Assembly: GCA_951213105.1 (NCBI GenBank)
Contig: OX578150.1
Location: forward strand, 20,004,022 to 20,068,021
Direction: 5' to 3'
Length of the DNA: 64,000 nt
Source: Amaurobius ferox
Taxonomy: Eukaryota; Arthropoda; Arachnida; Araneae; Amaurobiidae
Position 1 is the stretch's first letter. Each line of letters starts with the position of its first letter. Of the stretch, positions 1 through 13,215 are shown one piece after another. Both the position numbers and the translations under genes were made by a program. Under the pieces are notes generated by a model that did no database searches, was not told the origin of the DNA, and worked only from the letters and a program-made list of their open reading frames with translations.

Positions 1-3000
1 CTGCTAACTCATTTTCTTTGATGCCAACATGTCCTGGGACCCAACAGAATTTAGTATGGTATCCTTGCCCCTTCAGACGATGCTCATACTTAAGGATATC
101 AGAGGCAATGTGGTAATTCATAGCTCTCTTCGATGATAAAATCTGTAATGAACTCAATGAGTCAGTATATATAATGTGTTTTTTGGACTTTTGATAAGAG
201 ATAAGGATTAGGGACTGGTAAATAGCCATAATCTCAGCTGTAAAAATAGAGCAAGATGCATGTAGTTTATAAGACTTTATAGTATTGTTGCAAACATAAG
301 CTAAACCAACGTAATCTCCTGCTTTGGAACCATCTGTAAAAACAGGAGTAAACTCTTTATACAGATTCCTATGTTCTCCAAACAATTGCACATAAATAGC
401 CGGGTTGGTGTTAGTCTTTGTAAAATTGTAAAAAGGGTTGAAAAAGGAGAAATTATTAACATACCATCGAGGGGTTTCAAAAAACTTTGTTTTTCGAACA
501 TAAAGCTCTACTAAAGGGGTAGTTTCTACTATATTGCGTATCCGCTTGCCAAAAATAGGAATGCATGAAGGTCTGTGGTCATACAGTCGATCATAATGAT
601 CATCAAGGAATGCATGTTGTAACGGATGGTTATGTACGGACATGATACGAAAATAATAATTCAGTGCCAGCTGTTCACGCCTTATTTGTAAACACGGCTC
701 ATTAGAGACAGCATATATGCTTTGAACTGGAGATGTCCTAAAGGCTCCTGAGCATATACGTAATGCCTTATGATGAATTGGATCAAGCTTTTTTAGCACT
801 GATGTTCGTGCTGATCCATACACAGAACAACCATAATCTAGTTTTGACCGAATAACAGCTCTGTAGATGCGAAGCATGGAAGTAAGATCTGCACCCCATT
901 TAGTATTTGAGAGGACTTTTAAGATGTTAAGAGCTTTCTCACATTTATTTCGCAGTTTCTGGATGTGGGGCAAGAAAGTAGATTTTTATCGAACCAAACC
1001 CCTAGAAATTTTATTTCCTCTACTACAGCAATCTTTACACCTCCCATAAAGATTTCTGGGGGTGAATGGATACCACGTTTTCTGGTGAAATGAACACAAC
1101 AAGTCTTTTGAGTGGAAAACCCGTACCCATTCACATTTGCCCATCGTAAGATGTTATTTACGGCGGCTTGACATTGTCTTTCCACAGTATGCATATCGTG
1201 AGCTTGGTAGGCAACTTGCAGATCATCCACATACAGACTTTTATGGACAGACACTGGCAAACTGTTTAAAAGACTATTTATTTTTATATTAAAGAGTGTC
1301 ACACTCAAGACACTTCCTTGTGGCACACCCTCCTCTTGTACGTGTGTGCGTGAGAGTGTTGAACCAATGCGCACTTGGAATGTCCTGTGTGTTAAAAAGT
1401 TTTGAATAAAAATAGGAAGATTACCTTTTAGATTAAAATCATAAATGTCCTTAATAATACCGTAGCACCATGTTCGATCATAGGCTTTGTCAATATCAAA
1501 AAAAATTGAGACTAAATGATTTCTCCTAAGAAAGGCGGTCCTAATTTGTGATTCTAATGAGGTAAGATTATCAATGGTAGATCTACCTCGACGAAAGCCA
1601 CTTTGGTGGGGTGAGAATAACTTGTTACTCTCTAAAAAGTGTACAAGCCTGGCATTAACCATTTTTTCTAGAAGTTTACATACACAGCTTGTGAGAGCTA
1701 TAGGCCGATAACTTAAAGGGCTTTGAGGGTGGGTCCTTACCTGGTTTTAAAATGGGAATTGTGATGGCTCTTTGCCATGACCTAGGGAATTTATGTTCAT
1801 GCCAAATTCTGTTAAACAGGTATAAGAGGTTCAATAAGGAGTAATGGGAGAGGTGTTTAAGCATGAGATAGCTAATTTTATCAGGTCCACTGCAAGTTCT
1901 GTGTGTTTGGGACAAAACAGTCACCAACTCTGACATTGTAAAGTGCATGTTATAAGGTAAGTTTCTAGCTTCTGGGAAAACAATAGGTTTATTTTCAGAC
2001 TGAAGTTTGTATTTTAAAAACGGTTCAGAATAATTTGATGCATTTGATATATTTGCAAATTCTTTGGCAATTTCATTTGCAATGTCATATGGCGAACTTA
2101 TAGTTGCGCTATTATGATTTAGAATGGCTATGGAGTGATTACTATAATTCCCTGTACACTTTTTGACTTTCTCCGATAAAATTTTACTAGAAGTGGAAGA
2201 TGTTATTTCACTAACATATTTTTCCCATGACTCTTTCTGCCTTCTTCTGCGTATCCTGCGAGCAAAAGCTTTTGCATGTTTAAATGCAGTTAGGTTTTCA
2301 GTGGTAGGAGACTTTCTGAAAATTGACCAAGCTTTCTTTTGCTTTTTATAAGCCTCACGACATTCGTCATTCCACCAAGGGAAGCGATGCTTAGATATAT
2401 TACCTGTACGTTTGGAATTGCAGCATCAGCAGCCTCTATAAGAACACCTGTCACATTTTCTACAGCTGTATCAATGTCAGTGCTTTGAACAGCTTCATCA
2501 GTGATCAGGGCTAGGGAAGTAAACTTCGCCCAATCAGCTTTTGAAAATATGTATTGAGATTGTTTTATAGTCGATCTGAATTGACTGTTAGAGAGAATGA
2601 TAGGGTAGTGGTCACTATTGTGAAGATCTTTATCAACTGTAAAGTTCCAGTAAGGAAAGAGAGAGGGTGAACAGATGGCAAGGTCAATACTGTGAAAAGT
2701 CTTACTAGGTTGGTGAAAATAGGTGAATTCATTATTGTTAAAAATGCATAAGCTGTGATCACTGACACATTGCTCAATTTGTTGTCCTCTGCAATTTGTG
2801 TCTAGACTTCCCCAGAGGGGATTGTGGCCATTAAAGTCACCGAGTATCACAAATGGTGCAGGAAGTTGGCGAATCAAATTATCAAGTTCTCTAGATCTTA
2901 TGTGATCATTTGGTGGCAAGTAAATACAGCATACTGTAATCAATCTATTTACATGGATCCGAACAGCAACAGTTTGTAGATTTGTGGCGAGTTGTAATAC

Positions 3001-3231
3001 GGAAGAAGGGTAGTCTTGAGAGACTAACAAAGCAACTCCCCCAGATACTCTACTGTTCATATTAAAATCTTTACGGATACAATTAAAATTTTTAATATTA
3101 AAATTACTGCTAGATTTTAGCATAGTCTCTTGAAGGCAAATACAAATAGGATGGAAAGTATTAATTAAATTCTTGATCTCCACCGACTTGTTCTGCAACC
3201 CACGGCAATTCCAAGATAGTAAAAAAGCCAT
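1..3231 (-). pseudogene. LINE ORF2: endonuclease, reverse transcriptase, RNase H (frameshifted, incomplete)
   Basis: The protein would nick target DNA, copy the LINE RNA and degrade the RNA strand. The start ATG at 3231 follows the ORF1 stop by two bases. The endonuclease (3231 to about 2400) shows SWNCRG, the catalytic CLQET glutamate, GDFNGHNPLWG and a SDHYPI terminus. The reverse transcriptase (about 1950-990) shows FFDIDKAYD, GVPQGSVLS and the catalytic YVDD box. RNase H (about 340 to 1) shows TDGSK, TAEIMAI, YTDSLSS and WVPGHVGI. The frame is lost near 2390, 1720 and 985, so no full polyprotein can be made. Confidence 0.88.
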
Positions 3232-3233
3232 AT

Positions 3234-4715
3234 TCAGGTTTTTTTCTTGGACCGATGGGAGGTGGTCTCTTTTTTCCCAGTAGACGAAGAGGAAGAGGAT
3301 GACACATCTGTTATCATCCCTTCATCCTCGGAAGCACACAGTTGTAGTTCATCATCATTTTGGCTATGATTTTCTTGTATGTTTGTTTTTTTGAATGATA
3401 TTTTTTCCAAAGGACTGTCTTTGGTATTCTTTAATTTATGTTTTTTGTTTGACTTTGTTTTCTCTTCTAAAGTATTAACTCCTTTTTTCCCACTGGTACT
3501 TACTACTGCAGTTTTTTGTTGTGTGAAAGCAGGTCTGAAATTGGCTAATGGGATTGAAGTTTTTTGCTTTTGTTTCGTACTTGAAACAGCAGTGTTTACA
3601 GAAGGGATAGGTTTTGTTTCGTTAGTTTGTTGGTTATGGATTATTTGCATAAAGTTTAAGTCAGGTTCGGTTTGTGTGCCTACTGATGAAATTTCAGTTT
3701 GTATGCTAGCAGATTTTGTTTGTCTGTTTCTGACAACAGATGAGTATGATATTCCTATTTTTGGTGTTCTTGCTTCAATAAGTTTACGTGCTTCCGGGTA
3801 AGTAATATTACTGGATGTTTTTAAAGTTTGGATTTCTTTCTCAAAAACCCATTTTGGACATGAGCGGGCATAAGATGGATGATCAGCCTCGCAATTGACA
3901 CATTTTGGAGTAGATGTACATCCCTCACTGTCATGTCCGTGTTCTGCACAGCGTGCACACACCACTTTAGGAGCACGACAGGAAGTTTTTGGATGTCCAA
4001 ATCTCTGACAGTTGAAGCATCTTAATGGGTTTGGCACATATGGACGTACTTGGCATCTGAGGTAAGCTACTTTTAAATGTTTAGGTACGACTGGAGTGTC
4101 AAAAGTCAGTATAATATGTTTTGTTGGAAACATTGTTCCATCTCGTCTAACAGTGATTCGTCGCACAGAGCTAACTTTTTGGTCTTTAAGATTGTCAAGG
4201 ATTTTAGTTTCTGGTACATATATAAGGTCTGGTTCGGATATAACCCCACGAGAGAAGTTCAATGTACTATGAGCAGTCACGGACACAGGAATATTTGCGA
4301 GGATTTTTATTAAAAGTATATTTTTAGCTTGAGCGGTAGATAAAACTTTAACTAACTAGTCACCAGATCTGAGCTTTTTTATTGTTTCGACTTCCCCAAC
4401 AGTACCGAGTATTCCTTTTTGAATCAAAAAGGGTGAAACGTTATTAAATGATCCGTCTATTCTTTTCATAATGAAAAACTTTGCTTCAGTTGTAGTCATT
4501 TTATGATTATCCAGTTCATTAATTCTTTGTAAAGTATCTGTATTTACGTTCATAATCCTATCATTAGTTTTCTGTCCCAAGGATACGGAAACGCTAGAGG
4601 AATCTACTCTATCCGCCCAATTAAGATCTCCTGCCTTGGAAGGCAAGGAAGCATTAGAATTTTCACTTGAAAAGCATGAAGAACCCGAGGCCAAAAGCAT
4701 TCTCGAATTCTCCAT
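3234..4715 (-). pseudogene. LINE ORF1: gag-like nucleic-acid-binding protein with tandem zinc knuckles
   Basis: ORF1 proteins of jockey/I-type LINEs coat the element RNA. I chose the ATG at 4715 (MENSRML) because the frame runs from there to the stop at 3234-3236, broken only by one TAG at 4356-4358. The central part has three CCHC-like knuckles: CFNCQRFGHPKTSC, CARCAEHGHDSEGC and CVNCEADHPSYARSC. The C-terminal third is basic and Ser/Lys-rich, ending in RSKKKT. The knuckle region and its flanks are the parent of the degenerate coding remnants in the 51.6-59.7 kb tandem array. Confidence 0.85.
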
Positions 4716-5345
4716 GCTTGTAACCACTAATAAAAAACCACGGTTTACTTCCAGATCGATCGGAGCCCCCGCCAGACTCCGTCTCCCCACACTTTTCTAA
4801 CGTGCCAAGTGTAACCGCCGGAGTCATTCGCAAAGCCAAATGATGGAGAGCGGGCCATAACGTGCACCTGGTGCACAGGGCCCATGGACCAGCAAGGATC
4901 CAAGGGGGATTTCTCGATATGAAACACTCTCCACCATCCAACCAACGCAACCAAGGGACTCACCTCTGGAACCGTTTACTGCAAACGTTTCTCGAAAGCA
5001 AAACTACTGATGCACGCAGCTCTACCCCTTTCGCATCACACCCACATGAACCCATTCCGGAGCCCAAACGGTGTACCTTACGGCAGAGGCCGAAGAGTGG
5101 TACTAGGGCCCATAGAGCAGATGTGATGTTTACTAAGGGCTCGGCATTGATGACACCACCAGCTGAGAGGGACTAGAAACACAAAACACAAAAGGGGAAC
5201 AAAAGAAAAAAGAAGGTGAAAGGAGAATAGACAAATAAAAAGAGGAGGGAAATGAAAGAGAGAGACAGAAAAAAGGAAAGAAAAAGGATTGCTAAGGTAC
5301 CTCGAGATTGCAACACCCGTATTCACTAAAGAAGTGAACCCCTGA
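4716..5345 (-). promoter_or_regulatory. LINE 5' UTR / internal promoter region
   Basis: This stretch precedes ORF1 and extends to the inferred 5' terminus. It is more GC-rich than its surroundings. Its segment about 5060-5150, including CTCTTCGGCCTCTGCCGTAA on the minus strand, is almost unchanged in all four tandem units at 52-59 kb, while the ORF1 part there has decayed. LINEs of this type carry internal promoters in the 5' UTR, so promoter function is expected from the class but not shown here. Confidence 0.5.
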
Positions 5346-5513
5346 GGGGGGGAGAAAAAAGGGCAAAAATGACAAAAAAAACGGTCGAAATGGCATGAAA
5401 CATTAAATAAAAAAAAAAATGAAACTTTTCAAAATTGGTTTTCACGTGACTACTCAAAGTAGTTATCTTGGAGTCGTCTAAATAGTAATGTTATAAATCA
5501 TCCTTATTTCCAT

Positions 5514-6255
5514 ATGCCATCTGATGGTATTCTTGTCAGATATACATTTGACAAGTTTTATGAAATTCAGATCCCTTCACGGGATAACTGGAAGAGGACT
5601 CCTACCTACAATAAAAAGAAATGTATTGTATGGTGTACCGATGGCTCTAAGCTAGGCACTAGTACTGGTGTTGGAGTATGCTGTCCAGATGATGGTACAA
5701 AATTATTTTACCCTCTTGGCAGCTACGCTACTGTCTTTCAGGCTGAAGTCTTTGCCATTTTAATGTGTTGTAGAATTTGCTATGACAGAAATTACAGGAG
5801 CAACCATATACTTATCTGTTCTGATAGTCAGGCTGCTCTTATGGCTTTAGGGAAGTCTACTATGAAGTCATCCCTTGTCTGGGAGTGCTATACTGCACTT
5901 TGTAAAATTGCTAGCAACAATGAAGTCATACTTTACTGGGTGCCTGGACATTCAGGCATTCCAGGTAATGAAATGGCTGATGAATTGGCTAGAAAAGGTT
6001 CAAGTACACCTTTTATTGGTCCCGAGCCGGCTTTACGTGTTCCGAATGAACTGACTATGGCATCGCTATGTCTATGGTAATTGTCTATGGCAGAAAGCTT
6101 CAGTGCGAGAACTGGAGTAATACTAGGGGCCAAAGGCAGGGGAAAGAACTAAACTGTAAATGCCCTAGCATGCATCAAAAGGAATTATTCAAGCTCAGTA
6201 GAACTAGCATCAGAAGGGCTGTTGGGCTAATGATTTATGGCTGTGCTCTGAAGAT
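5514..6255 (+). pseudogene. RNase H domain and downstream tail of a second LINE, 5'-truncated
   Basis: Translation gives an RNase HI fold with the four expected acidic positions: CTDGSK, FQAEVFAI, CSDSQAA and GNEMADELA, plus the WVPGHSGIPGN loop. After about 6070 the frame shifts and continues with GQRQGKEL and KELFKLSRT, which I recognise as the usual region downstream of RNase H in R1-like LINEs. No RT is present upstream, so this is a 5'-truncated copy. It is on the strand opposite to the LINE at 1-5345 and is a different family. Its end abuts the hAT gene that starts about 6256. The 170 bases before it (5346-5513) show nothing recognisable. Confidence 0.8.
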
Positions 6256-8440
6256 AACGTATCTAAATGGTTATTTCCAGTAACTAATGATATATATAAA
6301 GCATATTGCAAAATATGCAACTATAAATTTGACATAAGTCATAGTGGTATTGGCTGCATTAAAACTCATGCTAAAGGGAAAAAACATTCAACTCTAGCAA
6401 ATGCATTATTAAATAAAATTCAAATGACTATTCCTTTTAAAACTTCTGAAAAGCAAGACAGAAAATGTTCTGCAAATGAAGGAAAAGAGCTAGCTGCTGA
6501 TCAAACTATAAAAAATACAGAAAATAAAAATGTACAGCCTGCTGATGGGATGAAAAAATTTCTACTAAATGATCAAGTCACTAAAGCAGAAATTTTATGG
6601 GCCCTCAACACTACGCTTAATCACATTTCTAGTCGAAGTGGTGGAGGTACATCCAACCTTTTTAAAATCATGTTCCCAGATAGTATCATTGCTAAGAAAT
6701 TTAAAATGCACAAAGATAAACTAGCGTATGTTATGCATATGGTTTGGGACCTTATTTCCAAGATCAACTAGTAAATGACATTCGAAAATGTGATTACTTT
6801 TGCTTTTCTATAGATGAAAGTCTTAATAAAGTGGCCCAGAAGGGTCAAATGGATATTCTTGTTCGTTTCTGGAATGATTCACAGAACGTGGTTAATACAC
6901 GTTACTTATCTTCTATGTTTTTAGGCCATTCTAAGGCTGCTGATTTACTTTATTCCTTTACCACCTGCCTTAAAAGATTTTGGTTTGCCATTGGAGAAAA
7001 TCCTGCAAATAGAAACTGATGGCCCAAATGTGAACTTAAAATTTTTGAAGGATTTTGATGAACATCTTAAAATGGAACAGGGTAACACACTCTTAGATGT
7101 TGGAACTTGTTCTCTTCATGTGCTTCATGGATGCTACAAGACGGCACTCATGAAATCAAAATGGGACATAAATGATTTCTTACGTGCAGCTTATTATTTA
7201 TTTAAGGACTTTCCTTTTAGAAAAGCAGATTATCAGCATTTTTCTGGCTCATCACTATTTCCATTAAAATTATGTGCAATCAGATGGATTGAAAATTCAA
7301 ATGTAATTGAAAGGGCAATTAAAATATTACCATCCCTAAAGTTGTATGTAGAAGGCAAGAAAGCTCACCCTCCAGCTACAAAAAACTTTGAGACTGTGTC
7401 TAAATTCCTTAGAGATGAACTTCTTCTTGCCAGGCTGTACTTCTTACAGTCAATTACCTCAGAATTGGAGACATTCTTGATTTACTTTCAATCAGATAAG
7501 CCCTTATTACCACATCTATATGATGAATTAGCATTGTTGTTTAAAAGTCTAGCTTCACGTTTTCTTGAAAAACACATAGTGTTAGTAAAAAATCTGCGTT
7601 ATATTGTGCTTGTTGACATCAACAACAAGGATTACCATGTACCATTAAAAAAATTGATGCTGGGTTTGGCGCTTCAACTGCTATTTTAAAGGTGACAGAA
7701 AATAACAAAATAGTCTTTCAAACAGAATGCAGAGATTTTCTAATAAATCTTTTAAACAAACTGAAAATTAAGTCTCCTTTGTGTAAAAGACTGGTCAAAG
7801 GGCTATCATGTTTTTCACCACAGGTAATGTTATCATCAGAATCAATTAGGTCAAATCGAGTGTCTATAGCATTAAAGGAATTTGTAGAGAAAAAACATTT
7901 AACTCCAATTCAGGCTGATTGTGTTAAATGCACATACTTAAAGCTTTGTGAAGATCCTACAGTAAAAACAAAATTGAGGATTTACAATATCAAACTGACA
8001 GACTAGATGAGTTTCTGATGGATCGTTTGAGAACTGTGGATGAGGATAACCGACCCATTAGTAATATTTGCTAAAAAGGTATTGACCATGTTCTACAGCA
8101 ATGCTGCCATTGAGCGAAGTTTTTCAATCAACAAAAAGTGCATTGTTGGAAATTTAGAAGAAAATTCATTGGTAGCTCAACGTTCAGTTCATTCTGCTGT
8201 TCTTCACTATGGCGGTGTGGAAAGTATTCCTATAACCACAGGAATGATTGCAGCAGCTCACAGTACTTCTGGAAAAAGGAATGAGGCTATAAAGCAAAAG
8301 AAATTGAAGCTGAATTCTGGGAACTTGAGCAAAAGATGGCTGAAGCTAAACTTAAAGACATGAAGAATAGAAAATTGCAAATAATGCAAATAGCAAATGA
8401 AGAAATTGAACAATTGGAAAAATAAATTGGACTAACTGAA
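6256..8440 (+). pseudogene. hAT-1 transposase pseudogene (BED-type zinc finger, many frameshifts)
   Basis: A cut-and-paste transposase gene in pieces. The N-terminal part encodes a BED-like finger (YCKICNYKFD followed by THAKGKKH, about 6305-6390) after a KWLFPVT lead. The catalytic core is recognisable from SIDESLN (first Asp) through LQIETDGPNVN (second Asp) and a CAIRWIEN block. The C terminus has the hAT dimerisation signature NAAIERSFSINKK at about 8100. Frames change near 6765, 7000, 7690 and twice around 8000, so it is dead. The start is blurred by the adjoining LINE fragment and I found no terminal inverted repeats. I recognise it as hAT but cannot place the subfamily. Confidence 0.82.
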
Positions 8441-8516
8441 AAGAAAATAAAGAAATGCGTTTGATGAATGAAACAAATAATACTTTGTATAAAACACCAT
8501 AAAAGTTCAGGTAATT

Positions 8517-8830
8517 TCCAAAAGATATGAAAAATTTGAGCAATGTATGTAAGCACAAATAAAATAATAATGCAGCATATCACTGTTGATATGCTGGAGC
8601 TCCTTCGTCAGCACTAAGAAAACTAATTTACTTACCTTTTGCAAGTGTTTTTTACTTATTGATTTCCTTGGTTTTAGGTGCCTATTTCATTTTTCTTTAC
8701 ATCAGGTTTGTTGATTCTCTTTAGCACTGATGATGAGGTATCCAGCATATTCTCGAAAGAGTTGTTTGCTGCATTATTATTTTATTTGTGCTTAAATATG
8801 TTGCTCAAGTTTTCCTTATCCTTTGCACAT
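8517..8830. repeat. Imperfect inverted repeat (foldback), ~100-bp arms
   Basis: The left arm (about 8530-8625) contains GCACAAATAAAATAATAATG and ATATGCTGG, then TCAGCACTAAG. The right arm (about 8710-8815) is its approximate reverse complement, with CATTATTATTTTATTTGTGC, CCAGCATAT and TTAGCACTGA. The arms carry indels and are separated by about 85 bp. It lies just downstream of hAT-1. It could be a foldback/MITE-like element or part of the hAT-1 3' end; no target duplication was identified. Confidence 0.6.
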
Positions 8831-10368
8831 TGTGTTTTTTTACTTATAAATTCCCAAGAACTTGTATCATTTGCAAAAAATCTAATTCACTTTTTATAAA
8901 ATAAATACATGAGAGTGTTGGGAGTTATCAGGCTTCCGGAAATCGCCCGTCCTCCCGTCCTGGATGGGTTAAACTTCGAGGAGGACGACCAATTTTCTGA
9001 AGTTGCCGTTCTCTCGGACGACCTTGAAATTCCGTGTAAAAAAAAAAAAAAAGCAACAACTGGTCATCATCGTCAAATTATAGTGAACGCTGTCTTTTCC
9101 CTTGCCATAAACTCTCTGAATGAAAATTGAAATATATCCTGATAAAATACTTCCCTCCTCCCCCCACTTAAGAATAAACTTAGAGGGTATGCATTATCAA
9201 CGCCTTCTTTCTAAGAGAGCTGCCAGGTCTGCATCGCAACCATCTTGGACTGCAAGGCGCTAATTACGTTCCCTCCCCTCATCCTCCACACAGCGAATCC
9301 GATGACGGAATTAAACATGCCAGAGGATAGTGTGCTCAAGATGGAAGTCACATGCCCCGTTCTCTTTTTAGAGGTCTGCATGTGTCGAAATTTCAGATAA
9401 CATACAGACAATAATAACCCAGACAACAATACCCGGCTCAAGCCGAAGAAATTTATAAATGTAGAACGAACGATCTTGGCTTAGCCCGAAACTATTTTTA
9501 TTCAAATGTGTTAAAAGTATGAATTTGTAAAATTTTTGTACGAAGAATTAAGATAAAGTTTGCTGTCTTAAACGCATCTTTACATAGCTGAAATACACCC
9601 AATAATTTCATGTATTCAATTAAAATTCATTGAAAAAATTTTCAAAATAAATATGTTCGGTCCGAACTTTTTAAAAATCAGACTCAGCTCGGCCTGACAC
9701 AGCGTTAGAAAACTCAAGCCCAGCCCGGGCCTAAGCATGGGCCCAAGTCTGTGCAGAACGCTATCCCCCTTTACTCCTCCCCAAGCTATAAAATTTCCAT
9801 TTGCTGTAAAATACAGGAGTACGTGACAAGTTTGGGTTTTTGAAATGGATGCTTTCGGTTTCAGCCAGAAGTATTTTTTCCCCTCCCCACTTTATTTTTA
9901 ACTTTAAAACTAATATGTTTACAATCGGATTCATTCATGGCATTTGTTCCAGTTGTCTGACAACTGAAGTTAAGCTATGAAACATCTATTCAGTCAAAGA
10001 AGATTCAAATCAGTCCTATTCCCTAGAGTGTCAATGAGGTATAAACTGCTTAAGGATAAGAGGATTTATAGGATTATTTACCACTACTTGAAGGTAATAA
10101 ACATTGAAAGAAGGGAGATTCCTTTCATGCCCCACCTCTCTGCACCCACCCATAGATCGGAATTCTGCGGGGTCCGGCCCATTATCGGAGACTTGGCGAG
10201 GCGGTGAAGTATGAGTATGCAGTTATACTTCCTGGTGAGGGATCAGGTTACAGGAGTCTTCGTAGTTTATAGTTTGGTGCGCCTGGTATAATTTACGTCT
10301 TTATCTGACATTCTTCATTTACAGTCAGGAACAACGTGCGCTAGTTGTATCTCTATATATACGTAAAA
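8831..10368. other. Intergenic stretch without a recognisable gene
   Basis: I see only short open frames without family signatures, for example 8909-9130, which ends in a poly-lysine run from an A14 tract. There is a more GC-rich patch at about 9700-9740 with CCCGGGCCTAAGC. This is likely unclassified repeat sequence plus the leader of the next hAT gene. Confidence 0.5.
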
Positions 10369-12537
10369 ATGAAGAGGAGTGCTACCTTGTTTTCATATTT
10401 TAGTTCAAGTCAGGATCCTAAAAAATCAAAAACTGGTGAAAATAATGTCCCAGAGAATATCACAAATAATCAGAATGTCAAAGAGGATTCAACAATGGAT
10501 CGTTTTACGACTTATGATAACTCAAAACGAAAACGTGTAATTCTGAATAAATGGAAAGAAGAATTCCCTTGGGTGTGTTACAATACAGATGCCTAGAAAA
10601 TGTACTGTTTATGGTGTACTGAATTTCCTAATGCAGCTGATAAAAACAGTCCTTTGATTAAAGGAGCCGGAAGTTCAGGTCAAGGCTTCCGCAAAGAGAC
10701 TCTACAAGCACATGATAAAAGCAAATGCCATATAAAATGTACTGAGGCAAAAAAAGCAAATGAGAACCCTCAAAATGCTCCTATGGCAATAGTTATTCGG
10801 AAACTAAACCAAGGAAAATTGGAGGAACTGAGAAAGCTCTTTAATAGTGCATATTTTTTGGTAACAGAAAATTTAGCATTTAATAAATTTAAAGCTCTCT
10901 GTCAATTACAAGCAAAGAATGGAATTAACTTAGGAGAAAATTATTTAACATATGATGCATGCAAAGAATTTATATTTTCTATAGCTCATGTGATACAGAA
11001 TAATGTGGCTAAAGAAATACAGCAGTCTCGTTTTCTCTGTATTTTGGCTGACGGTTCTGCTGATAAGAGCGCTACTGAACAAGAAGCTATTTATGCACGA
11101 TATGTTAGAAATCGGCTGCCCACTACAAAATTAGCCTCTTTAGTTGCTGTAGAGGATGCTAGTAGCTCTGGTATCCATGCCAGTATGTTGGTCCGCTTAT
11201 TGGAACTTGAAATTTCAGAAGAAATTTTAACACAAAAATTAGTGAGTTTAAATTTGGATGGAGCAGCATCAAACATGGGGTCATATAACAGCGTGAAATC
11301 CTTGATGAAAGCATAATATCCTGAAATATTAGTAATTCATTGCATCAATCATAATTTAGAACTGGCAATTATGGACTCTAAAAAGAATGATCCATACATG
11401 TTAAAATTTGAAAACACATTGAAACAATTATTCTCTTTTTATCATTTCTCACCCAAACGACAAAGAGAACTAGAAAACGTGGCTGATACATTAGAGAAAG
11501 CCATCTTCTTAAATTTGGTGGTTTATAACGTATCAGTTGGATTGCGAGCCAGAGTAGAGCTTTAAAATCGCTTGCAAATAACTTTGAGGCCACGCTTGTG
11601 CATTTGGAACATATTATCCAACAGGGAAATGCCGAGGAATCTGCCACAGCGAAAGGACTATTGAAAACAATAAAAAGCAGAAAATTTAAAGAGTTTCTGT
11701 TATTTTTAATGGACCTCTTGTCTGTTCTATCTGAGATGTCAGAATCGTTTCAAGCAGAACAATATCTTCTTATTGATGCAGTAAATAAAATTAAAATTTC
11801 TACAATGAAAATAAAACATCTAAAACACCAGGAAGGTTATAACCAAAGAAAAAAATATAAAAAACTACTTGATGAAGATGGTTTTGTTTCTCAGCAACTG
11901 AGCAAAAATCTGCGGCAGAATATGAAAGAGTCTGAAGTAAAAGAACTAAAGGAAAAAGGTTATAGATAGAACAATAACATTTTTGGAAAGAAGATTCAAA
12001 TCTTTCTATAAACCTCCCTTGAGCCTTTTTAGTATTTTTGATTGCACTGAATGGCCAGAAGAAGCAGAAGTGCTGCTTGAGTTTAAAAATCAAGAGATTG
12101 AACTTATTTGTAATCATTTTAAAAAACTTTTTACTGATGATCAAATAGAAGCCATTTCTCAGGAATGGCAGAATTTTAAATTAAAAGTTCAGAATATTGT
12201 AAAATGTCAGAAAGACAAACATTCGCTTATTGATGTTTATAAGTCTTTATTAAATTCAAATACTGATTTTAAAAATGTTCTTCAAGTTGTGGAACTTATG
12301 ATGACCCTTTCTTCCAGTACAGCTGCTTTAGAAAGGGGATTTTCGACTATGAACATTAAAAAAAACTCTTTACGTTCAAAAATTAAGCAAGATGTTCTAA
12401 AAGCTATAATGCAGATCACTGTAAATGGTAATAGTGTAGATGAATTTGATGCTACACCAGCCATCGATCACTGGTTCAATGTAGGGCTTGGCACTCGCCA
12501 TACTGATGGCCATCGCCATAAGACAAACAAGAGTTAA
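10369..12537 (+). pseudogene. hAT-2 transposase pseudogene (TTF zinc finger, ZNF862-like)
   Basis: The ATG at 10369 opens a transposase with MKRSATLFSYF. A TTF-type finger follows around 10560-10740 (EFPWVCY, MYCLWCTEF, HDKSKCH), then the RNase H-like core with LADGSADKS (first Asp), LNLDGAASNMG (second Asp) and CINHNLELAI. The C-terminal hAT dimerisation block is SSSTAALERGFSTMN at about 12310. This order is typical of ZNF862-like hAT proteins. Stops interrupt the frame at 10594-10596 and 11314-11316, and the frame shifts near 11510 and again before 11983. The gene is therefore inactive, but only lightly decayed. Confidence 0.87.
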
Positions 12538-13215
12538 AATAAAGCATTTCTTCTAATATTGTTTTGTTTTAATATTCGTCTATATACATATAAAAATACA
12601 GTTGGTTCTAATTTATTATTATTGTGTGATGTATTTAGGCACATACATTAATAACCATAATGTAAAAAAAAATTATTTGGAAGACGAGTAAAAAATCTCA
12701 TTAGCCGTCCTCATGGATGAGCTAGATTTTACAGATTTCCCGAAGCCTGGGAGTTATGGTGTTTTATACAAAGTGTTAATTGTTCTATATATTTTAATAT
12801 CAGAGGTTGCCATTTTAAGATATAATTTTATATCGTTACACGTCTAATTTCTCACTTAGAAATGTCATTTGTAGGTCACTATATCAATAATTTCTTTGTT
12901 TAAGCCACAAAATAATTTCAATATAAGTTATTGAACTGAAGTTTTTATTTGTTTTTGTTTTTTCCTGAAGGGAATCTATAATAAGTACAATTTAAGTTTT
13001 TTGTGATTTGACTTATGCTTTGTCTTCATTTTGAAAATGTAATTTTGAAAACTGCTTATTGATTAAACCTAAAATTTGATACTTCGGTAGTCTTTTAATT
13101 AATTTTCCCGACTAGACTATGAGCAATATATAAGTAAAAGAATAGTGTTTTTCAAAAGATATTTTGAAGTATAATTACATATAATTGACAGACATAATTC
13201 AGTAAAGTCAGGAAT
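12538..13215. other. AT-rich non-coding stretch
   Basis: This follows the stop of hAT-2 and probably contains its 3' UTR and terminal region. It has several AATAAA-like words and no open frame of note. I see no clear structure. Confidence 0.5.

Larger units (their letters stand above)
1..5345 (-). mobile_element. Non-LTR retrotransposon (LINE-1f) with RNase H, I/jockey-like, 3' end beyond window
   Basis: Read on the minus strand, the order is 5' UTR, ORF1 (gag-like with zinc knuckles), then ORF2 (AP endonuclease, reverse transcriptase, RNase H). This is the layout of I-clade and related LINEs. The 5' end lies near 5345, where CCCTCAGGGGTTCACTTC begins; the same start is recognisable at about 52032 and 63436, which supports it as the true element start. 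The 3' end is cut off by the window inside RNase H. Several frameshifts and an in-frame stop show it is dead, but all domains are still legible, so it is not ancient. Confidence 0.9.

Noticed and set aside
8909..9130. 73-codon frame with acidic region and poly-Lys
   Set aside because: No family signature; the Lys run comes from an A14 tract.
12700..12750. Similarity to 8914-8945 (GAAGCCTG, GGGAGTTAT words)
   Set aside because: Only short words agree and their relative order differs; too weak to call a repeat.
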